IMG/VR virus record: IMGVR_UViG_3300029957_000012
Location: 1 to 45,011 of that record
From: a virus
Length of the DNA: 45,011 nucleotides
Strand: one strand, 5' to 3'
Part shown: piece by piece, positions 1 to 7,623 of the stretch
How positions within the stretch are numbered: position 1 is the stretch's first letter
How the letters are laid out: every line of letters starts with the position of its first letter
Made by a program: the position numbers and the translations under genes
Notes under the pieces: model-generated
What the model was told of the DNA's origin: nothing
Database searches by the model: none
What the model saw: only the letters and a program-made list of their open reading frames with translations

Positions 1-130
1 GCGGTGAGATCACGCTCCTCGGACTGGACGTGGCGGACTACACCGACTTCCTCGTGTTCCTCAAGGAGCGCGAAGAGAACGGCGAGGACGCGCTGTTCCG
101 GCGCGAGGCGACGTTCCGCACGCCCGCCCA
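1..130. repeat. Left copy of terminal direct repeat (circular assembly overlap)
   Basis: Bases 1-130 match 44882-45011 except at one position (C at 127, A at 45008). Both copies sit in the same frame of the same gene, so the repeat marks the closure of a circular or circularly permuted molecule rather than a biological duplication. The first 126 bases are identical, which fits an assembler overlap of about that length. Confidence 0.9.
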
Positions 131-335
131 GATGGCGGCGTTCGAGCGCGACCTCTACCAGGAGTGGCGTGACATGAAGGATGTCGCGTCGCATCCCGAG
201 CGGGCGTACCCGAACCCGACCTCCATGAACTGCCAGTCGTGCGGCGTGCGATCCATCTGCACGACGATGCAAGACGACGGCGACGTGGCCGCGATCATCA
301 GAGCGGGCTTTGTAATTGCGGACCCTAGACGGTGA
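1..335 (+). CDS. PD-(D/E)XK nuclease, C-terminal part (continues from 44113-45011)
   Basis: This is the last 110 residues of the RecB/Cas4-like nuclease that starts at 44113; the window was cut inside the gene, and the reading frame enters at base 3. Seen here: the cysteine cluster C-x2-C-x5-C at residues 334, 337 and 343 of the joined protein (bases 231-260). With Cys30 near the N-terminus it would give the four ligands of a 4Fe-4S cluster, as in AddB/Cas4-type nucleases. The catalytic residues lie in the other part. The stop is TGA at 333-335, followed by a hairpin and promoter. The joined gene is 368 codons (769 + 335 bases), a normal size for phage nucleases of this kind. High confidence for the join, good for the family. 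Confidence 0.85.
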   Translation, partial: GEITLLGLDVADYTDFLVFLKEREENGEDALFRREATFRTPAQMAAFERDLYQEWRDMKDVASHPERAYPNPTSMNCQSCGVRSICTTMQDDGDVAAIIRAGFVIADPRR

Positions 336-342
336 ACTACGT

Positions 343-372
343 TGATCCAAGACGCTGAAGAGCGTGTATGAT
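343..372 (+). promoter_or_regulatory. Promoter with hairpin in spacer (copy A)
   Basis: TGATCC at 343-348 and TATGAT at 367-372 are separated by 18 bases. The spacer holds the inverted repeat ACGCT-GAAG-AGCGT (352-365). The same layout, with 18-base spacing and a matching TGATCCAAGACGC block, occurs at 14175-14204. It lies 8 bases after the nuclease stop and 24 bases before the next start. It could be both the end signal of the upstream transcript and the promoter of the replication operon, or an operator. Confidence 0.5.
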
Positions 373-395
373 TGGCACCCACAGAGAGGAGACCA

Positions 396-560
396 ATGAC
401 AAGAGACGAACTCGTGAAGCTCATCACAGACGCGCTGGACGCGGCTAGGCAAGACAGCCCCGACTTGGTCTATGGCCAGTTCGAGGAAGATGACAAGCAA
501 GTCGTCGGCGTAACCGCGCCCGACGGCAGCGAGTTCTTCATTGAGGTTCAGGACGCGTGA
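396..560 (+). CDS. Small acidic protein, unknown function
   Basis: 54 residues, starting at ATG 396 behind a strong ribosome site (GAGAGGAG at 383-390). An in-frame TTG at 372 would add eight residues but lies on the -10 box and has no ribosome site, so I reject it. The N-terminal half reads as an amphipathic helix (residues 2-19) followed by an acidic stretch and a short beta-like tail. I recognise no family. It is the first gene after the promoter at 343-372, so it leads the operon for Sak4-like ATPase, polymerase and primase. The next gene starts inside its stop codon (GTGA at 557-560). Confidence 0.75.
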   Translation: MTRDELVKLITDALDAARQDSPDLVYGQFEEDDKQVVGVTAPDGSEFFIEVQDA

Positions 561-688
561 CCTCCGAGAATATCGGCAAGGCAATCGGGACAGCGTTGGC
601 GGTCCTTCTGCTTCTAGCAGTCGTGGCGATCGTCGTGATCTTGGTGGCCGGCGCCATTGACTCGCTCAGATCGGCGTTCAGAGTATGA
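557..688 (+). CDS. 43-residue single-pass membrane protein
   Basis: GTG 557 overlaps the previous stop (GTGA), and the stop TGA 686-688 overlaps the next ATG (ATGA at 685-688), so it is coupled on both sides. The sequence is a short polar N-terminus, one strongly hydrophobic helix of about 20 residues (roughly 13-34, Leu/Val/Ala/Ile), then a short tail ending in Arg-rich residues. It has no cysteines. The overlaps and the clean membrane segment argue it is real. Its place between a leader gene and a recombinase is odd for a membrane protein. Function unknown. Confidence 0.65.
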   Translation: MTSENIGKAIGTALAVLLLLAVVAIVVILVAGAIDSLRSAFRV

Positions 689-1443
689 GCCCCGCCGACA
701 CCTCTGGCCTCGCGGTCCGTCGCAAGATCGAGCCGCACAGGCCCGACGAGATGGCGTTCGCGAAGGTCCTCATCCACAGCCCCGCGGGCCACGGGAAGAC
801 GCGGCTGCTCGCGACAGCGAACGACGATCCGCGCACCTTCCCGATGGCGTTCCTCAACTTCGAGGGCGGCACCGACTCGCTCATCGGCTTGGACATCGAC
901 GTGTTCGACATCAAGACCAAGTCCGACTACGATGATGTGTACCGCGAGCTCAAGAACCCGAAGTCGCCGTACAAGTCCGTCGGCGTCGACTCGATCACGG
1001 AGACTCAGATCTCGTTCCTGCTCGAGCTGCTCGAGAAGGACACCATCAACCGCGCCGACCCGGACCTGCTCGCTCAGCAGGACTGGGGACTCGTCCTCGT
1101 GCAGATGCGGCGCATCATCCGGCAGTTCGTGAAGACCCTGCCGATGCACGTGTTCATGACGGCCCTCTCGAAGGATGACGTGGTAGCGCGCGTTGGCTCC
1201 GTGAAGTCGCCGTCGATGCAGGGCCAGTTCGCGCACGAGCTGCCCGGCATCCCCAACGTCGTGGCGTACCTCGCGCTCGAGGACAACCCCGGCACCGGAG
1301 AAGTGGATCGCATCCTGCTCCTCCACGACTACCCCAAGTTCAGCGTGAAGGTGCGCGCGCCGGTCGGGCTCGTAGTCCCGTCCGAGATCTACAACCCGAC
1401 CGTGACATCCCTCTTGGATGCGCTCGGCTACAAGTCGGAGTAA
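685..1443 (+). CDS. Sak4-like RecA-fold ATPase (AAA_24), single-strand annealing recombinase
   Basis: 252 residues. Walker A is SPAGHGKT (32-39); a hydrophobic strand ending in Val-Asp-Ser-Ile near residue 97 serves as Walker B. The length and compact RecA-like core match phage Sak4 proteins, which anneal single strands and work with an SSB-like partner. That partner is probably the next gene, nine bases downstream. The RecB-like nuclease two genes upstream (through the circle junction) would supply resection. The start overlaps the membrane miniprotein stop, so translation is probably coupled; there is no clear ribosome site. A general phage AAA ATPase is the alternative. Confidence 0.8.
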   Translation: MSPADTSGLAVRRKIEPHRPDEMAFAKVLIHSPAGHGKTRLLATANDDPRTFPMAFLNFEGGTDSLIGLDIDVFDIKTKSDYDDVYRELKNPKSPYKSVGVDSITETQISFLLELLEKDTINRADPDLLAQQDWGLVLVQMRRIIRQFVKTLPMHVFMTALSKDDVVARVGSVKSPSMQGQFAHELPGIPNVVAYLALEDNPGTGEVDRILLLHDYPKFSVKVRAPVGLVVPSEIYNPTVTSLLDALGYKSE

Positions 1444-1451
1444 GGAGGCTC

Positions 1452-2075
1452 ATGCAGATCCCTGTCAACTTGGGCGATGTCGCCCTGTTCGAGTCGATCC
1501 CCGTCGGCACGTACCTCGGGCAGATCGACAAGATGGTCTACCAGGAAGCCAAGGAGGCCGGCAAGTTCGCCTCGGTCCGCGTGACCTACGCGGTCATCGA
1601 GGACGGGCCCGAGCTCGGCCGCAAGCAGAGCGAGTTCCTCTCGTTCAGCCCGAAGGCGCTCTGGCGCATGAAGCGCTGGTTCGCCAAGTTCGGCCTCGCC
1701 GACCTCCCGACGTTCGACGTTGACGAGGCCACGCTCGACATCCTCGAGCCGGACCTGATCGGCATCCAGGTCATCTTCAAGCAGTCGATGGACGGCGAGC
1801 GGTCGCGCACGGAGCTCATCTCCGTCGATGACGACACCGTCGACACCGCTCCTGCGCCCGCTCCGAAGCTTGCTCCCAAGCCGGCTGCGAAGCCCGCGCC
1901 CCTCGCTCGCCGCGCTCCCGCTCCGGCTCCGATCGAGGCTGAAGCAGAGGAGGAAGAGCCAGCCGAGGAAGAGGCTGAAGAAGCACCAGCCCCGACTCCT
2001 GCTCCTCGGCGCGTCGCTGCTCCCGCGGCGGCAGTCGCCGCTCGCCCTGTTCCGCAGCGTCGGACGCTTCGCTAG
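1452..2075 (+). CDS. DUF669-like putative ssDNA-binding protein
   Basis: 207 residues, ATG 1452 after a perfect AAGGAGG (1442-1448) that overlaps the previous stop. Residues 1-125 look like a compact beta-rich domain of the kind found beside Sak4/RecA-like genes (DUF669 family, thought to act as SSB). From about residue 130 the chain becomes Ala/Pro/Lys-rich, then very acidic (Glu run near residues 158-175), then basic and Pro-rich. Such disordered tails are usual in SSB proteins, although the acidic patch here is internal, not terminal. Codon bias of the tail creates long false frames on other strands. Family call is moderate; position strongly supports a role in recombination or replication. 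Confidence 0.65.
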   Translation: MQIPVNLGDVALFESIPVGTYLGQIDKMVYQEAKEAGKFASVRVTYAVIEDGPELGRKQSEFLSFSPKALWRMKRWFAKFGLADLPTFDVDEATLDILEPDLIGIQVIFKQSMDGERSRTELISVDDDTVDTAPAPAPKLAPKPAAKPAPLARRAPAPAPIEAEAEEEEPAEEEAEEAPAPTPAPRRVAAPAAAVAARPVPQRRTLR

Positions 2076-2084
2076 CATTCCCCA

Positions 2085-2116
2085 GCGGGTCGCCGGAGGC
2101 ACGACCGGCGACCCGC
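2085..2116 (+). terminator. Stable 12-bp stem-loop before the polymerase gene
   Basis: GCGGGTCGCCGG (2085-2096) and CCGGCGACCCGC (2105-2116) are perfect inverted repeats with an 8-base loop. There is no T tract after it, so it is not a classic intrinsic terminator. It may be an attenuator, an mRNA stabiliser or a processing site that lowers polymerase expression relative to the SSB-like gene. Confidence 0.6.
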
Positions 2117-2143
2117 ACCCCTTGATCCTGGAGGACCTACCTG

Positions 2144-4585
2144 ATGCTCATCGCCCTGGTAACGGACGCCCCTCGCCCGGGCGCTCGAGTCACCCGCGAG
2201 TACACCCAGCGCGTGGTGAACGCCGTCGCCGCGATGACCGGACAGAACGTCATCACGGTCGAGGTACCCGCCGTCACGGAAGCCCAGCCAGGCGGGAAGC
2301 AGCCGCCCCTCGCGAAGCTCCGCGCTGCTCACAAAGACCTCCTCGAGCGCCTCACTGACCTCGCGCCAGACGCCGTCGTGTCTCTCGGGGGAGCGGCGCT
2401 CAACGCGCTGAACCCCGACAAGAAGTCGATCGTCCTGAAGAACGAGCACGGGCGCATGCGCTGGATCGACACGCACACGGACGACCACCACGGCCTGCTA
2501 ATCCCGTGGGTCCCGACGGTCGCGGCGTTCCAGGTCGTGAAGTCGAGCGACCTGCACCGCGACTTCGCCGCTGTCATCTACAAGGCCGTCACTCAGCACG
2601 CGCCTCTGACAGAGACCGAGATCGAGGTCGTCATCCCGACCACTGCAGCCGAGTTCAGCGATGCGCTCCACGCGCTCGAGGCCGCGACCGTCGTCGGCGT
2701 AGACGTGGAGACAACGGGTCTCTCGGCGTGGCGCGACGGCCTCCTCGCGGCGGGCATAGGCGCGGTGAACGAGGACGGCTCGTACGGGTACGCCGTAGTC
2801 CTGACTCAGGAGATGCTCTCGCAGGACGAGGTGCAGGACATCCTGTGGGACGCCGTGTGGCGACGATCGCGCAGGTCCGTCGGCCACAACTTCAAGTTCG
2901 ACATGCAGTTCATGCAGCCGCTGATCGACTGGGCGCCGCGCGAGGCCCTCCTCGGTGACACGATGCTCCTCGGCCACCTGATCGATGAACGGCCGACGCG
3001 TCCTACATCGCGCGCTCGAGGCAGCGGCCTGAAGGATCACGTGGCTCAGCGCTACGACCTGCAGTACGGCTTCTCGTTTGACGAGCAGTTCTACCAGCTC
3101 GAGGGCGAGGAGCGCGCCGCCGCTCTCCAGGACATGTACGTGTACCTCGGGAAGGACGTGGTCTACACCGCGCGGCTGTGGCACGACCTCGTCCGCGAGG
3201 CAGACGCTGAGTCCCCGCGCATCCTGGAGGCGCACGACCGGCTGCTCGCCAAGGCTAGCGTCGCCATCGCCAAGTGCGAGCTCGCTGGGGCACCCGTCGA
3301 CACCGCGTGGATCGCCGCGACGCTCGCCACCATCGAGGATCGCATCGCCCGTCGAACGACCGCGCTCGTGTACTCGATCTCGCGCCTCGCCCTGACCCAC
3401 GACGTGACCAATATCCTCGCGCCGGCGCAGGTCGCGGACGTGATGTACGACGGCTGGGGGATGACCCCGGACATCCGAAAGCACGGGCAGGTAGTCAACG
3501 GTGACCGCTCGACCGACGAGGATCACATCGAGGCGGCGGTCGCCAAGTACATCAGGAGCGCCGACCCCGTGATGCGACAACGCGCGCGCTGGCTGCGGTC
3601 GCTCGTGAAGCTACGGAAGGACACGAAGGTCAAGACGACCTACGAGAAGAGCATCCTCGGCAGGATGGATGACGACGGACGCGTGCGCGCGTCGTTCCTG
3701 CTCCACGGGACCTCTACGGGCCGTCTCTCGTCGCGAGAGCCGAACCTCCAGAACATCCCCGCCGTCGGCAGGATCGGGTCCGACCTGAAGCTCCCGATGC
3801 GTCGCGCGTTCCGCCCCAAGGACGGCCGCCTCTGGGTCGAGGTCGACTACTCGCAGCTCGAGCTCCGTGTCGCGGCCGGGATCTCGCAGGACGAGGCCTT
3901 CACGGAGGTCTTCCGCGGAGGACACGACGTCCACCTCGAGATCGCGTCCAGCATCTTCTCCAAGGAGCCTGAGAACATCGCCAAGGCCGAGCGCTTCCTC
4001 GCCAAGTCCGTGTCGTTCGGCGTCCTCTACGGCAGGACTGCGAAAGCGATCGCGGGCGGCGCCGAGATGGACTACGCCGTGCGCGAGCTCGGGATGACCC
4101 GGTGGACTGAGGAGCAAGCGCAGGCGTTCATCAGGAAGTTCCTGCGATCGTACCCGCAGCTCGACGCGTGGATCGAGCAGACGCACGCGACCGCTCCTGC
4201 CGCCGGCTACGTCGAGAGCCCGTTCGGTCGACGGCGCCGCTTCCCGCTGATGCCGCAGAACCGCTCCGAACTCGGGAGCATCCAGCGACAGGCCGTCAAC
4301 ACGCCGATCCAGTCGGCCGCGTCCGACATCTGCTTGTCCTCCCTCATCGTGATCCAGCAGCGCATCGAGGACGAGGGGCTCGACGCGCAAGTCCTCTTCC
4401 CGGTCCACGACTCGATCTGCATCGAAGTCGACGCGGGACAGGTCGACCGACTTGAGGTACTATGTCGGTCCGTAATGGAGAAGCCGTTCATGGGCGTGCC
4501 GCTGACAGTCGACTTCGAGTTCGGCCCCACCTGGGCTGACGTTCACGACCTCGCGACTTGGGAGAAGATGGCGGCCGCCGAGTGA
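2144..4585 (+). CDS. polA: DNA polymerase I (family A) with UDG-like N-terminal domain
   Basis: 813 residues; ATG 2144 with GGAGG at 2130-2134. Residues 1-165 resemble the uracil-DNA glycosylase fold (a Pro-Asp-x-Val...LGG strand near residue 80), not a 5'-3' exonuclease. The 3'-5' proofreading domain keeps Asp187-x-Glu189, an Asn-x3-Asp motif (NFKFD, bases 2890-2904) and Tyr-x3-Asp (YLGKD). The polymerase domain has the TGRLSSREPNLQNIP block, motif A with Asp568 (DYSQLELR), O-helix Lys621...Phe625...Tyr629-Gly630, and motif C His755-Asp756. Phe625 corresponds to E. coli Phe762. It is the replicative polymerase for this phage and must accept modified dCTP if the hypermodification model holds. 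The primase-helicase gene overlaps its stop. Confidence 0.95.
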   Translation: MLIALVTDAPRPGARVTREYTQRVVNAVAAMTGQNVITVEVPAVTEAQPGGKQPPLAKLRAAHKDLLERLTDLAPDAVVSLGGAALNALNPDKKSIVLKNEHGRMRWIDTHTDDHHGLLIPWVPTVAAFQVVKSSDLHRDFAAVIYKAVTQHAPLTETEIEVVIPTTAAEFSDALHALEAATVVGVDVETTGLSAWRDGLLAAGIGAVNEDGSYGYAVVLTQEMLSQDEVQDILWDAVWRRSRRSVGHNFKFDMQFMQPLIDWAPREALLGDTMLLGHLIDERPTRPTSRARGSGLKDHVAQRYDLQYGFSFDEQFYQLEGEERAAALQDMYVYLGKDVVYTARLWHDLVREADAESPRILEAHDRLLAKASVAIAKCELAGAPVDTAWIAATLATIEDRIARRTTALVYSISRLALTHDVTNILAPAQVADVMYDGWGMTPDIRKHGQVVNGDRSTDEDHIEAAVAKYIRSADPVMRQRARWLRSLVKLRKDTKVKTTYEKSILGRMDDDGRVRASFLLHGTSTGRLSSREPNLQNIPAVGRIGSDLKLPMRRAFRPKDGRLWVEVDYSQLELRVAAGISQDEAFTEVFRGGHDVHLEIASSIFSKEPENIAKAERFLAKSVSFGVLYGRTAKAIAGGAEMDYAVRELGMTRWTEEQAQAFIRKFLRSYPQLDAWIEQTHATAPAAGYVESPFGRRRRFPLMPQNRSELGSIQRQAVNTPIQSAASDICLSSLIVIQQRIEDEGLDAQVLFPVHDSICIEVDAGQVDRLEVLCRSVMEKPFMGVPLTVDFEFGPTWADVHDLATWEKMAAAE

Positions 4586-6369
4586 CGGCACCCATCCACG
4601 ACTTCGACTGGTTCGCCTCGCGCATCGAGGTAGCCAGATGGAACAGCGAGACGAGAGGATCGCGTGACGTTCACGCCGCCTGCCCGGTGTGCGGCGGCTC
4701 AGACCCGCTCCACGTGACCGAGAAGAACGGCAAGGCGCTGGTCCAGTGCTTCAGCTGCGATGCCAAGTACCAGGCGGTCGTGGACGCGCTCGAGGACGCT
4801 CCCGAGAAGTCCGAGGAAGTAGTCGCTCAACCAGTTGTTCGAAAGCGACGAACTGCAGCCCTAGTATCCGCTAGCGAACAACCGGAACAGGCGGTGGCGC
4901 GTGTCGATGACCCGCTCGATTGGTACGCGTCCTACTGCGGCGTCTCGCTAGAGTGGCTCAAGGCGAACATCCCCGTGCGCGCGACGCCCGACGGCTGGGT
5001 GGCCCACACGTACTCGCCGTCGAGGGTCACGAAGGACCGACAGCCGAACTCGAGCGCGCGTCGCTGGACGCCCGCGCACTCCGTCACCCCGCGGCTCTGG
5101 CCGAGCCCCGAGGCGGAGATGCCCGAAGAGATCTGGCTCACCGAGGGCGAGAGCGACTGCATCGTGCTGCGCGCCGCGGGGTTGCCTGCCTACACCGCGG
5201 GGAGCGCCTCGCAGCCGCTCGACGCTGACCTCATGAGAGGCCTCGTGCGTCGAGGCGTGCAGCGCGTCGTGGTCGCGTATGACTCCGACAAGGCGGGCGT
5301 CAAGGCGCGCGAGGAGACGCTAGAGGCGGCGCGAGACGCGGGGGTCGGCGCGTCCGTCGCCTCACTCGGCGACCCCTTGCTCGGGGCGTACAAGGACTGG
5401 CGCGACCGCTGGCTCGAGGGGGAGCGCGAGGCGCCGGAGACGGACGCCCAGGCCGGTATGGAGAACGTCTACCGCCTGGACGAGGTGGAGTCAGTCGAGG
5501 AGGAGCCGCTCCTGCTGGGACGACTGCACGCGACAGACCACACGATCCTCTTCGGGGACGGCGGCACTGGCAAGGGCGTGATCGCCGCGTGGTGGGCCGC
5601 GCAGCTCACGAGGGAGCTCAAGTACCGCGTGCTCGTGGTCGACTACGAGGCGCACGCCATGCACGAGTGGCGACCGCGCGTCGCCCGCTTCGGCGGGGAC
5701 CTCGAGCGCGTCTGGATCTGGCAGCCGATCGAGCCGATCTGGGACATCGCGATGGCCATCCACGCGCTGGTAGCGGAACTCGAGATCGACTACGTGATCG
5801 TGGACTCGGCCACGTACGCCTGCCTCGGCGAGGAGGTCGAGAAGTCGGTCACCGCCGTGAAGTACTCACGCGCGATCGCGCAGATCAAGTCGCCGCTCCT
5901 CACCATCGCGCACGTCACCAAGGCAGACGCGGACAGCGCCAAGCACCCGTTCGGCTCCATCTTCTGGAGCAACGGCGCGCGCCTGACCGTCTTCGTCGCG
6001 GCCGACTCGGACACGACTCGCCTGGTCGAGACTCGCAAGGCCAACCAGGGCCAGAACTACAAGGTTCAGGTCGACTGGAGTTGGGTAGCCAACGGGCTTC
6101 CAGACCACCTCGAGGAGGGCGCCGTGAAGGGCGGGAAGAAGTTCGACCGCGTGCTCGTCGCGCTGAAGGAGCTCGGCCATGCCACGCTGGACGAGGTCTG
6201 GCAGCAGGTCAATGACGGGTACGAGGAGGACGAGCAGATCGGGAAGCAGGTCGTGAGCAACTCGCTCAGGAAGCTCAAGGCGGCAGGCGCCGCCGCGCTG
6301 ACCGAGGAGGGCGAGTGGGTGTTCCAGGAGGAGGCTACGCCGACGTCTGTGCGAAAGATCAGGCGATAG
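4582..6369 (+). CDS. DNA primase-helicase (zinc finger, TOPRIM, RecA-like ATPase)
   Basis: 595 residues from GTG 4582, which overlaps the polymerase stop (GTGA). A TTG at 4558 is in frame but lies inside the polymerase gene without a good ribosome site. Domains in order: zinc finger Cys34-x2-Cys37...Cys56-x2-Cys59 for template reading; TOPRIM-type core with Glu188 in EGESD and Asp234/Asp236 in AYDSDKAG; RepA/DnaB-like ATPase with Walker A GDGGTGKG (325-332) and Walker B ending at Asp408; and a C-terminal winged-helix-like segment (about 515-580). It would make primers and unwind the fork beside the polymerase. This is the last gene of the operon; a promoter follows at 6388. Confidence 0.9.
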   Translation: MTAPIHDFDWFASRIEVARWNSETRGSRDVHAACPVCGGSDPLHVTEKNGKALVQCFSCDAKYQAVVDALEDAPEKSEEVVAQPVVRKRRTAALVSASEQPEQAVARVDDPLDWYASYCGVSLEWLKANIPVRATPDGWVAHTYSPSRVTKDRQPNSSARRWTPAHSVTPRLWPSPEAEMPEEIWLTEGESDCIVLRAAGLPAYTAGSASQPLDADLMRGLVRRGVQRVVVAYDSDKAGVKAREETLEAARDAGVGASVASLGDPLLGAYKDWRDRWLEGEREAPETDAQAGMENVYRLDEVESVEEEPLLLGRLHATDHTILFGDGGTGKGVIAAWWAAQLTRELKYRVLVVDYEAHAMHEWRPRVARFGGDLERVWIWQPIEPIWDIAMAIHALVAELEIDYVIVDSATYACLGEEVEKSVTAVKYSRAIAQIKSPLLTIAHVTKADADSAKHPFGSIFWSNGARLTVFVAADSDTTRLVETRKANQGQNYKVQVDWSWVANGLPDHLEEGAVKGGKKFDRVLVALKELGHATLDEVWQQVNDGYEEDEQIGKQVVSNSLRKLKAAGAAALTEEGEWVFQEEATPTSVRKIRR

Positions 6370-6387
6370 AAACTCCGCGCGGAAATG

Positions 6388-6417
6388 TTGGACATTCGCT
6401 GTGCCATGGTGTAGATT
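6388..6417 (+). promoter_or_regulatory. Promoter of the TTGGACA family, P1
   Basis: TTGGACA at 6388-6394, 17 bases, TAGATT at 6412-6417. The same two boxes and spacing recur at 11400, 12534 and 42926. It sits 18 bases after the primase-helicase stop and drives the zinc-ribbon gene at 6460 through a leader that ends in a conserved GAAAGGGAA ribosome site. Confidence 0.8.
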
Positions 6418-6459
6418 GCCGCTGTCAACCTCGACAACCACGCTGAAAGGGAAACTTCG

Positions 6460-6690
6460 ATGATGCAGAAGCCGGGAAAGTTCAACGAAGTAACGAACCC
6501 CGGTACCGCGATCTGCGTGATCTGCGGACGTCGCCGCCAAGCAGCGAACATGGAACGCCGCCACTCGGGCAACGACATCTGCCGCGACTGCTACGACATG
6601 GCAGGCGACGAGAACGCTGTGATGGATGGCCTGATGACAGAAGACGAGTTCTTCACCCGGTATGGCAAGCACAGCGAAGACTTCTCCTAA
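6460..6690 (+). CDS. Small zinc-ribbon protein
   Basis: 76 residues. ATG 6460 follows GAAAGGGAAACTTCG; a second ATG directly after it is also possible. Two CxxC knuckles (CVIC, residues 19-22, and CRDC near 46-49) flanked by basic residues form a treble-clef or zinc-ribbon fold. The C-terminal third is acidic. Such miniproteins are common in phage early regions and often bind host transcription or replication proteins, but nothing here shows the partner. It has its own promoter (6388-6417) and is followed by a hairpin at 6700-6730, so it may be expressed alone and early. Confidence 0.8.
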   Translation: MMQKPGKFNEVTNPGTAICVICGRRRQAANMERRHSGNDICRDCYDMAGDENAVMDGLMTEDEFFTRYGKHSEDFS

Positions 6691-6699
6691 ACTTCCTCA

Positions 6700-6730
6700 G
6701 GAAAGTCCGACAGAAATGTTGGACTTTTCC
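6700..6730 (+). terminator. Possible weak terminator hairpin
   Basis: GGAAAGTCC (6700-6708) pairs with GGACTTTTCC (6721-6730, one extra T), with a 12-base loop. The T run lies in the right arm rather than after it. It lies 10 bases after the zinc-ribbon stop. The loop and right arm also contain GAAATGTTGGAC, a copy of the -35 region of the promoter at 6388, but I see no -10 box at the right distance. Confidence 0.4.
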
Positions 6731-6868
6731 TCGCGTTCCGCGAGTTCTTCCCCTCGACGAAGTCGGCGCACCAGCGTTCGAGCGCGTTCGGGCAGAGTCA
6801 CGGGAGAGCGGCGGGCGATCGCGCAGACATCGGCAACGTCCGCGTCGATGCGGGCAGCAAGCAACTGA
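6716..6868 (+). CDS. Possible 50-residue basic Ser/Arg-rich protein
   Basis: An open frame from ATG 6716 to TGA 6866-6868 fills the 191-base gap between two zinc-ribbon genes. It is rich in Ser and Arg and has no recognisable motif. The start lies inside the hairpin at 6700-6730 and has no ribosome site. A 60-residue frame on the other strand (6697-6879) looks about as protein-like. I list it only so the gap is described; it may be non-coding leader for the next gene, whose GGGAGG ribosome site is at 6870-6875. Confidence 0.2.
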   Translation: MLDFSSRSASSSPRRSRRTSVRARSGRVTGERRAIAQTSATSASMRAASN

Positions 6869-6881
6869 CGGGAGGTCACTG

Positions 6882-7241
6882 ATGTCCCCAGACGAAGTCA
6901 CGAAGACGCTCGAGGCTCGATACGCCAGCGCCGATGCTGATGCGAAGTTGCCGTTCAAGGATCGTCGCATGGGGGCCGACTTCAGGCGCGGGTACCTGCA
7001 GGCGACGCACGGCGCGATCGCTCTCCTCGAGAAGATGGTCGCGCCTACGCCACCGAGCGGCACGCAGCCAGACGGGCATACGGTCGTCCACGTGGGCTCG
7101 TGCGAGGCGTGCTACGGTCCCGGAGGATACCGGCAGACGGAGTGGCGCTGCATGTTCTGCATCCCGTCTACAGTCCTCGCGAGCAAGTTCGAGTACGAGA
7201 CCCACGTCCGCAAGTTCCACAGCGAGGAGGTCGAGGGTTGA
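6882..7241 (+). CDS. C2H2-like zinc finger protein
   Basis: 119 residues, ATG 6882 with GGGAGG at 6870-6875. Residues 1-55 form a helical region with conserved-looking basic and acidic pairs. A Cys-x2-Cys pair appears near residues 72-75, and a second one (CMFC, about 88-91) is followed by His-x4-His near the C-terminus, as in a C2H2 finger. It probably binds nucleic acid or another protein; the target is unknown. The next gene starts within its stop (TTGA at 7238-7241), so the two are co-translated. Confidence 0.75.
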   Translation: MSPDEVTKTLEARYASADADAKLPFKDRRMGADFRRGYLQATHGAIALLEKMVAPTPPSGTQPDGHTVVHVGSCEACYGPGGYRQTEWRCMFCIPSTVLASKFEYETHVRKFHSEEVEG

Positions 7242-7492
7242 ACTTCAAGCGGCGGAAGAAGCGAGACCGCCTCACGGGAGACATCGACAGCCACGAGTGG
7301 CGTAGGGCCGCGCGCGATCGTCGCGTGGCGAAGCAGCCGCAGGTGCACGAGGTCTACGACCCAACACCTCTCTACGACGCCTTTGAATACGACTACGTCA
7401 TCGCCGAGCCGTGGTATGGCTGGGATGACACAGAAGCGCTCGAGCTCATCGAGCGCGCCTCGTGGTATGACAGTTGGGGGAACGAAGACTGA
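7238..7492 (+). CDS. Small protein with basic N-terminus and acidic aromatic C-terminus
   Basis: 84 residues from TTG 7238, which overlaps the previous stop; GAGGAGG lies at 7223-7229. The first 30 residues are very basic (Lys/Arg runs), and the last 35 are acidic and rich in Trp and Tyr. This split charge suggests a binding adaptor, but I recognise no family. The next ATG (7492) shares the last base of the stop codon. Confidence 0.7.
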   Translation: MNFKRRKKRDRLTGDIDSHEWRRAARDRRVAKQPQVHEVYDPTPLYDAFEYDYVIAEPWYGWDDTEALELIERASWYDSWGNED

Positions 7493-7623
7493 TGATAACC
7501 TTGCAAGAAGCTTGGACAGCCAACCCGTTGCTCGTAGTCATCCCGTTCATCGGAACTGCACTCTGGATCTGGATTGCCCTCGTGATTGACCCTTACGACA
7601 CCCACGGAAGGCGACTTCGATGA
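7492..7623 (+). CDS. 43-residue single-pass membrane protein
   Basis: ATG 7492 overlaps the preceding TGA by one base, and the TGA at 7621-7623 overlaps the glycosyltransferase ATG (7620). The protein has a hydrophobic segment of about 22 residues (12-33, with two Trp) and a basic tail (His-Gly-Arg-Arg-Leu-Arg). The tail would sit in the cytoplasm by the positive-inside rule. The same size and coupling are seen for the membrane miniprotein at 557, although the two do not look homologous. Function unknown. Confidence 0.65.
   Translation: MITLQEAWTANPLLVVIPFIGTALWIWIALVIDPYDTHGRRLR

Noticed and set aside
1-130. Terminal repeat as a true phage direct terminal repeat or prophage attachment site
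   Set aside because: It lies inside one gene whose frame continues from right end to left end, so it is the overlap of a circular assembly.
4558-4581. Upstream TTG start for the primase-helicase
   Set aside because: GTG 4582 overlaps the polymerase stop as GTGA, the usual junction type here; the upstream codon adds only low-value residues.
6714-6748. Another TTGGACA-family promoter
   Set aside because: The GAAATGTTGGAC block is present, but no TANNNT box lies 16-18 bases downstream, and the block is part of a hairpin.
6697-6879. 60-codon minus-strand frame between two zinc-ribbon genes
   Set aside because: It would be the only minus-strand gene, and no ribosome site or promoter faces that way.
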